Shown piece after piece: positions 1 to 8,653 of a DNA stretch of 36,018 nucleotides (its first letter is position 1; every line of letters begins with the position of its first letter). A program made the translations under genes and the position numbers. This DNA comes from BQJD01 sp965652415 (lineage in GTDB: Bacteria; Pseudomonadota; Gammaproteobacteria; Arenicellales; CAJQKF01): assembly GCA_965652415.1 (NCBI GenBank), contig CBFGVH010000016.1, forward strand, positions 1 through 36,018, written 5' to 3'. Under the pieces are notes generated by a model, which was not told the origin of the DNA, did no database searches, and saw nothing but the letters and a program-made list of their open reading frames with translations.

Positions 1-788
<788 letters not shown>

Positions 789-792
<4 letters not shown>

Positions 793-1646
793 TCTGCGAT
801 GGCCTGGATGTGTACGGGTGCGAAGGGCGCATTCTGGATCACGCGCACGGTGCGGTCGCGGCTGAGCTCGAGGATGGCGACGAACGAGACCACCAGCCCC
901 ATGCGCCCCTCCTCGGGGGAAAACAGCTCCTCGATGCGAAGATACGGTCGCTCGCGCAGCTGCTCGAGGATCAGGGTCATGCGCTCGCGCACCGACAACA
1001 CCTCGCGCCCGACCACGAAATGACGGCTGCGGTTGGCCGCGAGCATGGCGTCGCGGTAGGCCGCCACCAGCTGCTCGATGGTGACCGGCACCTCGGGAAC
1101 GGGCGGCGCCGGATCGTCGAAGCGGGCGCGCACCACGAAGAGGTCGCGCTCGGCACGCGGGCGATCGTCGAGGGCGATGGCAGCCTCGCGAAACCGCTCG
1201 TATTCCTGCAGCCGGCGGATCAACGCCGCGCGCGGATCCTCCTCGTCTTCATCCTCGCCGGCCGGGCGCGGGATCAGCATGCGCGACTTGATCTCCGCGA
1301 GCATCGCCGCCATGACCAGGTACTCGGCGGCGAGATCGAGGCGCATCAGGCGCATGAGTTCCACGTACTCCACGTACTGGCGCGTGATCTCGGCCACGGG
1401 GATGTCGAGGATGTCGAGATTGTTTCTGCGAATCAGGTACAGAAGCAGGTCGAGCGGTCCCTGGAACGACTCCAGTATGACCTCGAGCGCGTCCGGCGGG
1501 ATGAACAGATCCTGCGGCCACTTGGTGAAGACTTCGCCGCGAACGATGGCGCGCCGTGGATCCTCGTCGCCGTCGTCCGCCGGCTGATCGGCCGGCGCCG
1601 CCGCGAGCGGGGCCTCTTGATCGACGGGCTCGACCGGATCGGCCAT
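789..1646 (-). CDS. scpA: Segregation and condensation protein A (kleisin)
   Basis: ScpA is the kleisin subunit that bridges the SMC heads and binds ScpB. The 285-aa product has the classic N-terminal ScpA block, FQGPLDLLLYLIRRNNLDIL, followed by a PVAEITRQYVEYVELM segment and the AAEYLVMAAMLAEIKSRMLI helix that binds the SMC neck. The C-terminal part around residues 215-275 looks like the winged helix (RERMTLILEQL, then FVAILEL). An acidic N-terminal leader of about 50 residues precedes the core. The start ATG shares one base with the trpS stop (TGATG), and the stop overlaps scpB (ATGA), so trpS-scpA-scpB is one transcription unit. The order matches other gammaproteobacteria as I recall them. 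Confidence 0.95.
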
Positions 1647-2860
1647 CAGCTGTAGTTAAGGCCCATCACCTGGCGCACCTCCTCCATGGTCTCCTCGGCG
1701 ACCTCCTGGGCCCGCTCGCAGCCGTCGGCGATGAGCTTGCGCACGAGGGTCGGATCCTCGGTGTACGGCGCCGCGCGCTCCTTGATCAGCGCCTGTTCCT
1801 TGAGAATCTCGTCGATCAGGGGCTGCTTGCAGTCGAGGCAGCCGATGCCGGCCGTCGTGCAGCCCTCGACCACCCAGCGGCGCACCTCGTCGCTGGAGTA
1901 GACCCGGTGCAGGTCGAACACGGGGCACTTCTCCGGGTCGCCGGGGTCGGTGCGACGAACCCGCGCCGGGTCGGTCGGCATAGCCCGCAGCCGCGCCTCG
2001 ACGCGGGACTCGTCGTCGCGCATGTAGATGGCGTTGTTATAGGACTTTGACATTTTCTGCCCGTCCAGTCCCGGCAGCCGCGAGGCGCGCGTCAGAAGCG
2101 CCTCCGGCTCCGGCAGGATGATGCGCCCGCCGCCCTCGAGGTATCCGTACAGGCGCTCCCGGTCGCCGATGGTGATGTTCTGCTGGTCCGCGAGCAGTGC
2201 GCGGGCGCGCTCGATGGCGCTCTCGTCGCCCTGCTCGGTGTAGGCCTGGCGCAGGCGGCGATACAGCTTGGCGGCCTTCTTGCCCATCTTGTCGATGGCG
2301 GCCTCGGCGCGGGCCTCGTAGTCGCTCTCGCGCCCGTAGAGGTAGTTGAAACGGCGGGCGATCTCGCGCGTCAGCTCGACGTGCGGCACCTGGTCCTCGC
2401 CAACCGGCACGCCTCCCGCCCGGTAGATGAGGATGTCGGCGCTTTGCAGCAGCGGGTAGCCGAGAAAGCCGTGCGTGGCCAGGTCCTTTTCCTGCAGCCG
2501 GTCCTGCTGGTCCTTGTAGGTGGGCACACGCTCCAGCCACGACAGGGGCGTGATCATCGACAGCAACAGGTTGAGCTCGGCGTGCTCGGGAATGCGCGAC
2601 TGGATGAACAGCGTGGCGCGCCCTGGGTCGACGCCAGCCGCCAGCCAGTCGACCACCATCTCCCAGACGTTCTCGCTCATGTCCACCGGGGTTTCGTAGT
2701 GGGTGGTCAGGGCATGCCAGTCGGCGACGAAGAAGAAGCTCTCGTACTCGTGCTGCAGCTCGATCCAGTTCTTCAGCACGCCGTGGTAGTGACCCAGATG
2801 CAGGCGGCCCGTCGGCCGCATGCCGGACAGTACCCGCGCCGGCGTTCCCGGTACGCTCAT
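1646..2860 (-). CDS. trpS: Tryptophanyl-tRNA synthetase, long form
   Basis: This cytosolic class I synthetase charges tRNA-Trp. The 404-aa protein carries the HIGH-type signature HLGH (residues 21-24) and KMSKS (269-273) after LPGLDGQ. It is about 70 residues longer than the 334-aa E. coli enzyme. The extra length is mainly a charged insertion around residues 170-250 (YGRESDYEARAEAAIDKMG and beyond), as I recall for pseudomonad-type TrpRS. Near the C-terminus is the segment GIGCLDCKQPLIDEIL, with a Cys-x2-Cys pair. A purine-rich stretch (AGGAAACAGGATCG) precedes the ATG. It sits 41 bases downstream of yciO and overlaps scpA by one base. Confidence 0.97.
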   Translation of the reverse strand: MSVPGTPARVLSGMRPTGRLHLGHYHGVLKNWIELQHEYESFFFVADWHALTTHYETPVDMSENVWEMVVDWLAAGVDPGRATLFIQSRIPEHAELNLLLSMITPLSWLERVPTYKDQQDRLQEKDLATHGFLGYPLLQSADILIYRAGGVPVGEDQVPHVELTREIARRFNYLYGRESDYEARAEAAIDKMGKKAAKLYRRLRQAYTEQGDESAIERARALLADQQNITIGDRERLYGYLEGGGRIILPEPEALLTRASRLPGLDGQKMSKSYNNAIYMRDDESRVEARLRAMPTDPARVRRTDPGDPEKCPVFDLHRVYSSDEVRRWVVEGCTTAGIGCLDCKQPLIDEILKEQALIKERAAPYTEDPTLVRKLIADGCERAQEVAEETMEEVRQVMGLNYS

Positions 2861-2901
2861 CGATCCTGTTTCCTCGTTGATGTTGGGGACGTGGTGACCA
2901 T

Positions 2902-3534
2902 CTAGCGGGCGGCGTGGGCGAACACGGCCACCGACCCGCCGCCTTCGCGCAGCACGGTCGGAACGCCCTCGGACAGGTCTACCACGGTGGTCGGCAGATT
3001 ATCCACGGCGCCGGCGTCGATCACCAGTTCGAGGTCGTGCTCGAGCGCGGCGCGGATGGTCTCGGGGTCGTTTTCGGGCATGGTGTTGCCGGACAGGATC
3101 AGCGTGCTGCTCATCAAGGGCTCACCAAGCTCGGCGAGCAGCGCTGACACCAGCGGCGAGTCGGGCACGCGAATGCCGATGGTGCGCCGCTTCGGGTGCT
3201 GCAGCCGGCGCGGCACCTCGCGGGTGGCGGCGAGGATGAAGGTGTAGCGGCCCGGCGTGCAGGACTTGATCAGGCGAAAGGTGGTGTTGTCGATGCGCGC
3301 GTACTGGGCGATGGCCGACAGGTCGCGGCACACCAGCGTGAAATTGTGGTCCTGGTCCAGTTCGCGAATGCGGCGGATTCGCTCCATCGCCTGCTTGTCG
3401 CCGATGGCGCATCCGAGCGCGTAGCTGGAGTCCGTGGGATAGGCGATCACCCCGCCGCCGCGGATGATCTCGCAGGCCCGGTGCACCAGGCGCGGCTGCG
3501 GGTGGGTCGGGTGAATCCGGAAATACTGGGCCAT
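2902..3534 (-). CDS. yciO: YciO-family protein (Sua5/YrdC fold)
   Basis: The 210-aa product belongs to the YrdC/Sua5 fold, whose best-known members make threonylcarbamoyl-AMP for the t6A modification of tRNA. It resembles E. coli YciO along its full length: an MAQYFRIHPTHPQPRL start, GGGVIAYPTDSSYALGC, DHNFTLVCRDLS, PGRYTFILAATREVPRR and a TTVVDLS...VLREGGG end. The YPTDSSYALG segment is the nucleotide/substrate-binding loop of the fold. The YciO subgroup is distinct from the essential TsaC, and its physiological role is not settled, so the reaction should not be assumed. GAGGATCC lies about 6 bases ahead of the ATG. It is 15 bases after folK and 41 before trpS, in the same operon. Confidence 0.93.
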   Translation of the reverse strand: MAQYFRIHPTHPQPRLVHRACEIIRGGGVIAYPTDSSYALGCAIGDKQAMERIRRIRELDQDHNFTLVCRDLSAIAQYARIDNTTFRLIKSCTPGRYTFILAATREVPRRLQHPKRRTIGIRVPDSPLVSALLAELGEPLMSSTLILSGNTMPENDPETIRAALEHDLELVIDAGAVDNLPTTVVDLSEGVPTVLREGGGSVAVFAHAAR

Positions 3535-3549
3535 GATCAGGATCCTCGA

Positions 3550-4044
3550 TTACTCACCAGGCGCATCGAGCCGGTCGACGCGCTGGTTGCTGCAACGCGC
3601 CAGCAGTGCGTCGGCCCGGCCGTGGCCGGGCACCACGGCGCCGGGATCGATCTCCACCAGCGGCTCGAGCACGAAACGGCGCTCGTGCATCCGCGGATGT
3701 GGAAGTTCGAGGCGCGCACCCTTGCTCTCGACGTCGTCGTACATCAGCAGGTCGAGATCGATCCGGCGCGGGCCGAAACGCGGGCCGTCGCGACGTCTCC
3801 CCTGCCGGCGCTCCAGCGCCTGCAGCGTATCAAGCAGCTCAATGGGATTCAACGCGGTGTCGACCCGCACCACGGCGTTGATGAAATCGGCCTGGTCATC
3901 GTAGTCCCTCGGCGCGGTGCGATACAGCGACGAGCGCGCCTCGAGCGATACGCCCTCGGTGTTCCCGAGTGCGTCGATGGCCGTCCTTACCGCCTCGACG
4001 GCATCCCCGATGTTGCCGCCGATGCCGATCCAGGCGCTGGTCAT
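3550..4044 (-). CDS. folK: 2-amino-4-hydroxy-6-hydroxymethyldihydropteridine pyrophosphokinase (HPPK)
   Basis: HPPK transfers pyrophosphate from ATP to 6-hydroxymethyl-dihydropterin, a step in folate synthesis. The 164-aa length fits the family (159 in E. coli). The N-terminus WIGIGGNIGD is the usual glycine-rich start. The signature with the metal-binding pair is visible as GPRRIDLDLLMYDD (residues 91-104), preceded by RRDGPRF, and LPHPRMHERRFVLEPL follows. The frame stays open upstream, but the ATG at 4044 overlaps the pcnB stop (ATGA) and gives the correct N-terminus, so I reject the longer form. pcnB-folK is a common pair; here panB does not follow. Confidence 0.95.
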   Translation of the reverse strand: MTSAWIGIGGNIGDAVEAVRTAIDALGNTEGVSLEARSSLYRTAPRDYDDQADFINAVVRVDTALNPIELLDTLQALERRQGRRRDGPRFGPRRIDLDLLMYDDVESKGARLELPHPRMHERRFVLEPLVEIDPGAVVPGHGRADALLARCSNQRVDRLDAPGE

Positions 4045-5333
4045 TGGGCCGGCTTTCTCTTGCGGGGCCTGCGCCGACGTTTCCTGCTGCCACCGCCTCC
4101 GAGGGCGGCGATCATCTCCACCACGGCGGGTTCGCTCGCCTCCTGGATCCGGGTCCACCAGGCAGTCAGTTCGGAATCTCGTTCGCCGACGCTCTCGCGC
4201 AGGAGCATGAAGTCGTAGGCGGCGCGGAATCTCCGGTTCTCGAGCAGCCCCTTGATGGTGCGCGGACGGCGCTCGCCGAGGCGATGCTCCAGTTCCCATA
4301 TCTCGCGCACCACGCTGCTCACCCGCCGCGGAACCAGGACCGCCCGGCACTCCTCGGCGAACACCGCCTCGGCGGCGCGGTGCAGGGACTCGACAACCGC
4401 CCGGCCCTGGTCGCGCATCGAGTCAAGGCGATGGTTCACCGCCGGCCACAGCGCCGCGGCGAACAGGAAGGGCGCGATCACCGGCTTGTCGGCCGCCACC
4501 CGGCGGTCGGTGCTCTCGAGACCCTTGAGAAAGATCAGCGGAATCTCGGCACCGTCGCCTTCCAGCCACCGCGACAGCACCGGGAAGAGGATCGACAACA
4601 TCCCGAATTCCTGCAGCAACCGGCAGGTTCGCTCGCCGCGACCGTGGTGAAACAGCTTGAGCACTTCCTCGAACAGGCGCGCCGGGGGGACGTCGGCGAG
4701 CAGGTGGATGCTGCGCTTCAAAGCCTTTTCGGTGGCTTGCTCGAGAGTGAAGTCGAGCTTGCCCATGAAGCGGATCGCCCGAATCATCCGCACCGGGTCC
4801 TCGGCGAAACGGCGTGCCGGGTCGCCGATGATCCTCAGGACGCGATTTTCGAGGTCGTCGAGGCCGTCGACGTGGTCGATGCCCTCGTTTTCCAGCGGAT
4901 CGTAGTACAGCGCATTGATGGTGAAGTCGCGCCGCCTGGCGTCGCTGTCGAGGTCGCCCCATACGTTGTCGTCGGTCAGCGGCCCGCCGTTCCCGCCGTC
5001 TCCGTGCGCCTCGGTCGGCGGTCCGCGAAACGTCGTCACTTCGATGACCTCGCGGCCCACGCGCACGTGCGCGATCTTGAACCGCCGCCCGATCGCGCGT
5101 GCCCGGCGGAACACGCGAACCACCTGCTCGGGGGTGGCGTCGGTGGCGACGTCGTAGTCCTTGGGGCGATGACCGAGCAACAGGTCGCGCACGCAACCGC
5201 CGACCAGCAAGGCCTCGAAGCCCGCATCGCGCAACCCACGCGTGACCTCGACCGCCGCGGGGCTGATCATGGCCGGGTCGATGACGTGGTCGGCGTGCGT
5301 ATCGCCCTCGGAACTGGGGGAAACGTCGGACAT
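4041..5333 (-). CDS. pcnB: Poly(A) polymerase I
   Basis: PcnB adds poly(A) tails to RNA 3' ends and so promotes decay by the degradosome. The protein is a class II nucleotidyltransferase of the CCA-adding/poly(A) family. Numbered from the ATG at 5333 it has GGCVRDLLLG near 45-54, the metal-binding DYD at 59-61, the RRDFTINALYYDP block near 134-146 and RRFAEDPVRMIRAIRFMGKL after 170. The basic C-terminus (GGGSRKRRRRPRKRKPAQ) is typical of PcnB and fits RNA binding. An upstream TTG at 5381 would add 16 residues (446 instead of 430), but neither start has a good ribosome site; I prefer the ATG. The end overlaps folK by four bases. Confidence 0.93.
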   Translation of the reverse strand: MSDVSPSSEGDTHADHVIDPAMISPAAVEVTRGLRDAGFEALLVGGCVRDLLLGHRPKDYDVATDATPEQVVRVFRRARAIGRRFKIAHVRVGREVIEVTTFRGPPTEAHGDGGNGGPLTDDNVWGDLDSDARRRDFTINALYYDPLENEGIDHVDGLDDLENRVLRIIGDPARRFAEDPVRMIRAIRFMGKLDFTLEQATEKALKRSIHLLADVPPARLFEEVLKLFHHGRGERTCRLLQEFGMLSILFPVLSRWLEGDGAEIPLIFLKGLESTDRRVAADKPVIAPFLFAAALWPAVNHRLDSMRDQGRAVVESLHRAAEAVFAEECRAVLVPRRVSSVVREIWELEHRLGERRPRTIKGLLENRRFRAAYDFMLLRESVGERDSELTAWWTRIQEASEPAVVEMIAALGGGGSRKRRRRPRKRKPAQ

Positions 5334-5374
5334 CCGGTTCGGGTCGGAGATTGTAGGAAGCGGCGCGGAGGGAA

Positions 5375-5405
5375 TGTGCAAAGCGGGTGTATTTTACACT
5401 ATAAT
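5375..5405 (+). promoter_or_regulatory. Promoter of the tRNA-Glu gene
   Basis: A perfect TATAAT lies at 5400-5405, 12 bases before the mature tRNA 5' end, which suits a stable-RNA promoter with a very short leader. No good -35 box is visible; TGTGCA at 5375-5380 is the nearest weak candidate and its spacing is long (19). On the opposite strand TATAGT (5398-5403) overlaps the same bases and could serve pcnB. The -10 element is clear; the rest is inference. Confidence 0.6.
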
Positions 5406-5417
5406 CCGCGCCCTAAC

Positions 5418-5492
5418 GCTCCCTTCGTCTAGCGGTTAGGACGCCGGCCTCTCACGCCGGTAACAGGGGTTCGAACCCCCTAGGGAGCGCCA
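5418..5492 (+). tRNA. tRNA-Glu (anticodon CUC)
   Basis: The sequence folds as a complete cloverleaf with an encoded CCA. The acceptor stem GCTCCCT (5418-5424) pairs with AGGGAGC (5482-5488). The anticodon stem CCGGC/GCCGG encloses the loop CTCTCAC, giving anticodon CUC, which reads GAG. The T arm contains GGGGTTCGAACCCC. The sequence is close to bacterial tRNA-Glu in the D arm (TTCGTCTAG) and variable region. It is a single gene, 35 bases from the convergent SRPBCC gene. Confidence 0.97.
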
Positions 5493-5527
5493 TATCACGG
5501 TGCCGACGCGCGCCGCCGCACCCCCCG

Positions 5528-5941
5528 TCAGCGGCTGAACATCTTGCCCAGGTTGTCGAGCCCCGCGCGGTAGATGTCCTCGATCACCTTGCGCGAGTCC
5601 GTCTCGGGCATGCCCTTGGGCACGAAACTGCCGCTCCACGTGACCCGGCAGCCGCCCTTGCCGTCGTTTTCGAGCCTCAAGGTCGCGGAGTATTCGCTCA
5701 CCGGCAGCGGCGAGTCGACGATCGAATAGGTGTAGGCGAACTCGTCGTCGCTCATCTTCTCCAGGCGCTCGACGATCTCGCCGCCGCCGAGCAGGCTCAG
5801 CCGGCGCACGCTGCCACCCTCCTCGAGCTCGCTGCGTTCGACCGCGGGGTGCCAGTTCGGCAGGGCGTTGAAGCCCCCGATCAGCTCCCACAGTTGTTCC
5901 GGCGATACCGGGTAGCTGCCGGATAACGTCACTTCGGTCAT
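5528..5941 (-). CDS. SRPBCC-family (START-like) protein
   Basis: The 137-aa product looks like a polyketide-cyclase/MxaD-type member of the SRPBCC superfamily, small helix-grip proteins with a deep hydrophobic pocket that bind lipids or other apolar ligands. The pattern is a first strand (TEVTLSGSYPVSPEQLWELI), then GFNALPNWHPAVERSEL, a central strand with RRLSLLGGGEIVERL, a CRVTWSGSFVP strand and a long C-terminal helix. The start was chosen at ATG 5941 because GGAGGT lies 7 bases upstream; the frame stays open to 6076 but that extension looks random. There is no signal peptide, so it is probably cytosolic. Ligand and role are unknown. It is divergent from proS and convergent with tRNA-Glu. 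Confidence 0.8.
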   Translation of the reverse strand: MTEVTLSGSYPVSPEQLWELIGGFNALPNWHPAVERSELEEGGSVRRLSLLGGGEIVERLEKMSDDEFAYTYSIVDSPLPVSEYSATLRLENDGKGGCRVTWSGSFVPKGMPETDSRKVIEDIYRAGLDNLGKMFSR

Positions 5942-6078
5942 GATCACACCTCCGTTGGTCGGATGGTCGCACAAGCGATCATATCGCAGCTCCCGCACGG
6001 GGCACGACCGCTGGCCAGCGAGGGGGTTCGGCGTGTTAAACTGTTTTCTTAACTTGCAAGAACAACTTTCTGTCATAC

Positions 6079-7797
6079 ATGGCGACCCATCCGTATCGAA
6101 CCACCCGGTTCCTGCTCGCGACCCTGAAAGAAACCCCGTCGGACGCCGAGATCGTCAGCCACCAGCTGATGCTGCGCGCCGGGTTGATCCGCCGCGTCGC
6201 CGCCGGCGTCTACAACTGGCTGCCGCTCGGCCACCGGGTTCTGTCGAAGGTGCAGCGCATCATCCGCGAGGAGATGAACGCCGCCGGCGCCCAGGAGATC
6301 CTGATGCCGGCGGTACAGCCGGCGGAGCTGTGGCAGCAGTCCGGTCGCTGGCAGGACTACGGTCCGGAACTGCTCAGGATGAAGGACCGGCACGACCGCG
6401 AATTCTGCTTCGGGCCCACGCACGAGGAGGTGGTCACGACCATCGCCCGCGCCGAGATCCGCAGCTACCGCCAGCTGCCAATGAACCTGTACCAGGTCCA
6501 GACCAAGTTCCGCGACGAGATCCGCCCGCGCTTCGGCGTCATGCGCGGTCGCGAGTTCATCATGAAGGATGCCTACTCGTTCGATCTCGACCGTGAGGGC
6601 ATGGAACAGGCGTACGAGATCATGCGCGAGGCCTACGTGCGGATCTTCCACCGCCTGGGCCTCGAGGCGCGGGCGGTGCGGGCGGATTCCGGCGCCATCG
6701 GCGGCAGCGTGTCCCACGAGTTTCATGTGCTGGCCAACTCCGGCGAGGACAGCATCGCCTTGGCCGATTCGGCGGGATTCGCCGCCAACGTGGAGACCGT
6801 CGACCTGCCGCCGCCGCGGGCGGTTCGGCCGACACCCTCGGCTGACATGACCGAGGTCGACACGCCCGGACAGCACACCATCGAGGACCTCGCCCGCTTC
6901 CTCGACATCGACCCGTCGCGAACGGTCAAGACGCTGGTGCTGGAAGGGACCGGGGATCCGGTGGTGCTGGTGCTCAGGGGCGACCACGAGCTGAACGCCG
7001 TCAAGGCGGAGCGCATCGAGGCCGTGGCGCGGCCGATTCGCATGGCTGCCAATGCCGGGGTTCGCGAGCTGTTTGGCGCCGACGTGGGTTCCATCGGGCC
7101 GGTCGGGGTCGACGTCCGCGTGATTGCCGACCAGGATGCGGCCGTCATGGCCGATTTCGTCTGCGGCGCCAACCGCAACGACCGCCACCTCGTCGGGGTC
7201 AACTGGGGCCGCGACCTGCCGGAACCCGAGGTGCGAGACCTGCGGCGGGCCGTCGACGGCGACCCCTGCCCGGATGCGCCTGAAGTTCCCATCACGGTGC
7301 GGCACGGTATCGAGGTCGGTCACATCTTCCAGCTCGGCACCAAGTACTCGGCGGCCCTCGACGCTACCTGCCTGGACGAGACCGGGCGCGCTCGGCCGAT
7401 GTTCATGGGCTGTTACGGCATCGGCGTGACCCGCGTGGTGGCGGCCGCGATCGAGCAGCACCACGACGATCACGGTATCATCTGGCCCCAGGCCATCGCG
7501 CCGTTCGACGTCTGCATCGTACCGATCGGGTATCATAAGTCCCCGGAGGTCGCTCGCGTCTGCGACGAACTGGCGCAGGAACTCTGCGACCAGGGCCTCG
7601 AGGTGCTTCTCGACGACCGCGACGAACGACCCGGTGTGATGTTCGCCGAGATGGACCTCGTCGGCGTGCCGCACCGACTGGTGGTCGGGGAGCGCGGACT
7701 GGCGCGGGGCACCATCGAGTACCGCCGACGCGGCGCCGGCGAAGCGCGCGATGTCGCCGTCGGCGACGCGCTGGAAGCAGTGAGGGGAAACACGTAA
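6079..7797 (+). CDS. proS: Prolyl-tRNA synthetase, bacterial type with editing domain
   Basis: This class II synthetase charges tRNA-Pro. The 572-aa length matches the bacterial form. Class II motifs are visible: the motif 1 region around LSKVQRIIREEMNAAGAQEI, motif 2 in FRDEIRPRFGVMRGREFIMK and motif 3 in MFMGCYGIGVTRVVAAAIE. Between motifs 2 and 3 (about residues 225-395) lies the INS domain that clears mischarged Ala-tRNA-Pro. The C-terminal anticodon-binding domain starts near QAIAPFDVCIVPIGY. The ATG at 6079 gives the standard MATHPYRTTRFLLATLKETP beginning. An AT-rich stretch with a GTTAA/TTAAC inverted repeat (6035-6053) lies upstream and probably holds its promoter. A transglycosylase gene follows after 20 bases. 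Confidence 0.97.
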   Translation: MATHPYRTTRFLLATLKETPSDAEIVSHQLMLRAGLIRRVAAGVYNWLPLGHRVLSKVQRIIREEMNAAGAQEILMPAVQPAELWQQSGRWQDYGPELLRMKDRHDREFCFGPTHEEVVTTIARAEIRSYRQLPMNLYQVQTKFRDEIRPRFGVMRGREFIMKDAYSFDLDREGMEQAYEIMREAYVRIFHRLGLEARAVRADSGAIGGSVSHEFHVLANSGEDSIALADSAGFAANVETVDLPPPRAVRPTPSADMTEVDTPGQHTIEDLARFLDIDPSRTVKTLVLEGTGDPVVLVLRGDHELNAVKAERIEAVARPIRMAANAGVRELFGADVGSIGPVGVDVRVIADQDAAVMADFVCGANRNDRHLVGVNWGRDLPEPEVRDLRRAVDGDPCPDAPEVPITVRHGIEVGHIFQLGTKYSAALDATCLDETGRARPMFMGCYGIGVTRVVAAAIEQHHDDHGIIWPQAIAPFDVCIVPIGYHKSPEVARVCDELAQELCDQGLEVLLDDRDERPGVMFAEMDLVGVPHRLVVGERGLARGTIEYRRRGAGEARDVAVGDALEAVRGNT

Positions 7798-7817
7798 AGG
7801 GGGAGGAGCGATCGGCC

Positions 7818-8384
7818 GTGACCGATTTGCGCCGACGAATGCTGGTCTCGGGCGCCGCCCTGCTGGCGGCGACGGCCCCGTTGCGGCTGCGCGCGGACGA
7901 TTCGCTGTCGCTGGCCCTGTACCAGGCCGTGCGCGACGCCGACAGCTTCGAGTCCCGCAACGAGGCATACGACTGGCTGCGCCGCATGTCGCGCCGACTG
8001 CGGTTCCAGGTGCCGAACCCCTTCTACCGCCTCGAGCTGCTGCGCCTGATCCACCGCGAGTCGACGCGCGCCGGCCTGCCGCCGGAACTGGTGATGGGGG
8101 TCATCCAGGTGGAGAGCTCATTCAACCGGTTCGCCGTCTCCGATCGCGGCGCGCGCGGCCTGATGCAGCTCATGCCGTTCTGGATGAAGGAGATCGGCCA
8201 CCCGGACGACGACCTGTTCGACCCCGCCACCAACCTGCGCTACGGCTGCATGGTGCTGCGTGATTACCTGAGCCGCACGGACGGCGACCTCGACCTCGCC
8301 CTCGGCATGTACCACGGTTCAACCAGCACCCGCCAGTACGCCAGCCGCGTTCTCGGCGCCATGGAGTCGTTCATCGTCGGCTAG
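7818..8384 (+). CDS. Lytic transglycosylase, SLT domain
   Basis: The enzyme should cleave the MurNAc-GlcNAc bond of peptidoglycan in the periplasm, leaving 1,6-anhydro ends. The 188-aa product has an N-terminal export signal with a twin-arginine-like start (LRRRMLVSGAALLAATA) and an SLT domain over about residues 70-185. The catalytic Glu is E99 in VIQVESSFNRFAVS, followed by GARGLMQLMPFW and the NLRYGCMVLRDYL helix. The start is GTG at 7818, with GGGGGAGGAG about 8 bases upstream. It lies 20 bases after proS and is probably co-transcribed. Its stop codon lies within a CTAG shared with the convergent acylphosphatase gene. It is a small stand-alone form, not full Slt70. Confidence 0.88.
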   Translation: MTDLRRRMLVSGAALLAATAPLRLRADDSLSLALYQAVRDADSFESRNEAYDWLRRMSRRLRFQVPNPFYRLELLRLIHRESTRAGLPPELVMGVIQVESSFNRFAVSDRGARGLMQLMPFWMKEIGHPDDDLFDPATNLRYGCMVLRDYLSRTDGDLDLALGMYHGSTSTRQYASRVLGAMESFIVG

Positions 8385-8653
8385 CCGTGGTTTATCCCGA
8401 ATTCGTCCGGCGGCTCCATCTCCACCGGTGCGCTTTCCACTCGATCCACCCGGGCCGCCGGCGGGCCCTGGTGGAGCCAGGCGTTGAGCTGGCTCAAGGT
8501 GGCCTCGTCGCCGCAGGCACAGACCTCGACGCTGCCGTCGGCCAGGTTGCGGCACCAGCCCGTGAGTCCGAGCTCCCGCGCGACGACAACGGTCGAATGG
8601 CGAAACGCCACCCCCTGCACCCGGCCGGTGACGCGATAACGGCGGCAGGTCAT
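8381..8653 (-). CDS. acyP: Acylphosphatase
   Basis: Acylphosphatases hydrolyse carboxyl-phosphate bonds, for example in carbamoyl-phosphate or acetyl-phosphate. The 90-aa length is exactly family size. Both signature blocks are present: GRVQGVAFRHS with the catalytic Arg R18, and GWCRNLADGSVEV with the catalytic Asn N36. The ATG at 8653 overlaps the stop of the HlyD-like gene (ATGA), so its translation is coupled to an envelope export operon, an unexpected partner for a small cytosolic enzyme. The frame is open to 8728 but the extension does not fit the family. Confidence 0.93.
   Translation of the reverse strand: MTCRRYRVTGRVQGVAFRHSTVVVARELGLTGWCRNLADGSVEVCACGDEATLSQLNAWLHQGPPAARVDRVESAPVEMEPPDEFGINHG

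Noticed and set aside
6035..6053. GTTAA-N9-TTAAC inverted repeat upstream of proS, considered as an operator or T-box-like leader.
   Set aside because: Five-base arms in an AT-rich promoter region are weak evidence, and no leader structure or specifier loop is seen.
6073..7968. A 631-codon antisense frame across proS.
   Set aside because: The plus-strand proS has all class II synthetase motifs; the antisense product shows no recognisable domain and starts inside the transglycosylase gene.
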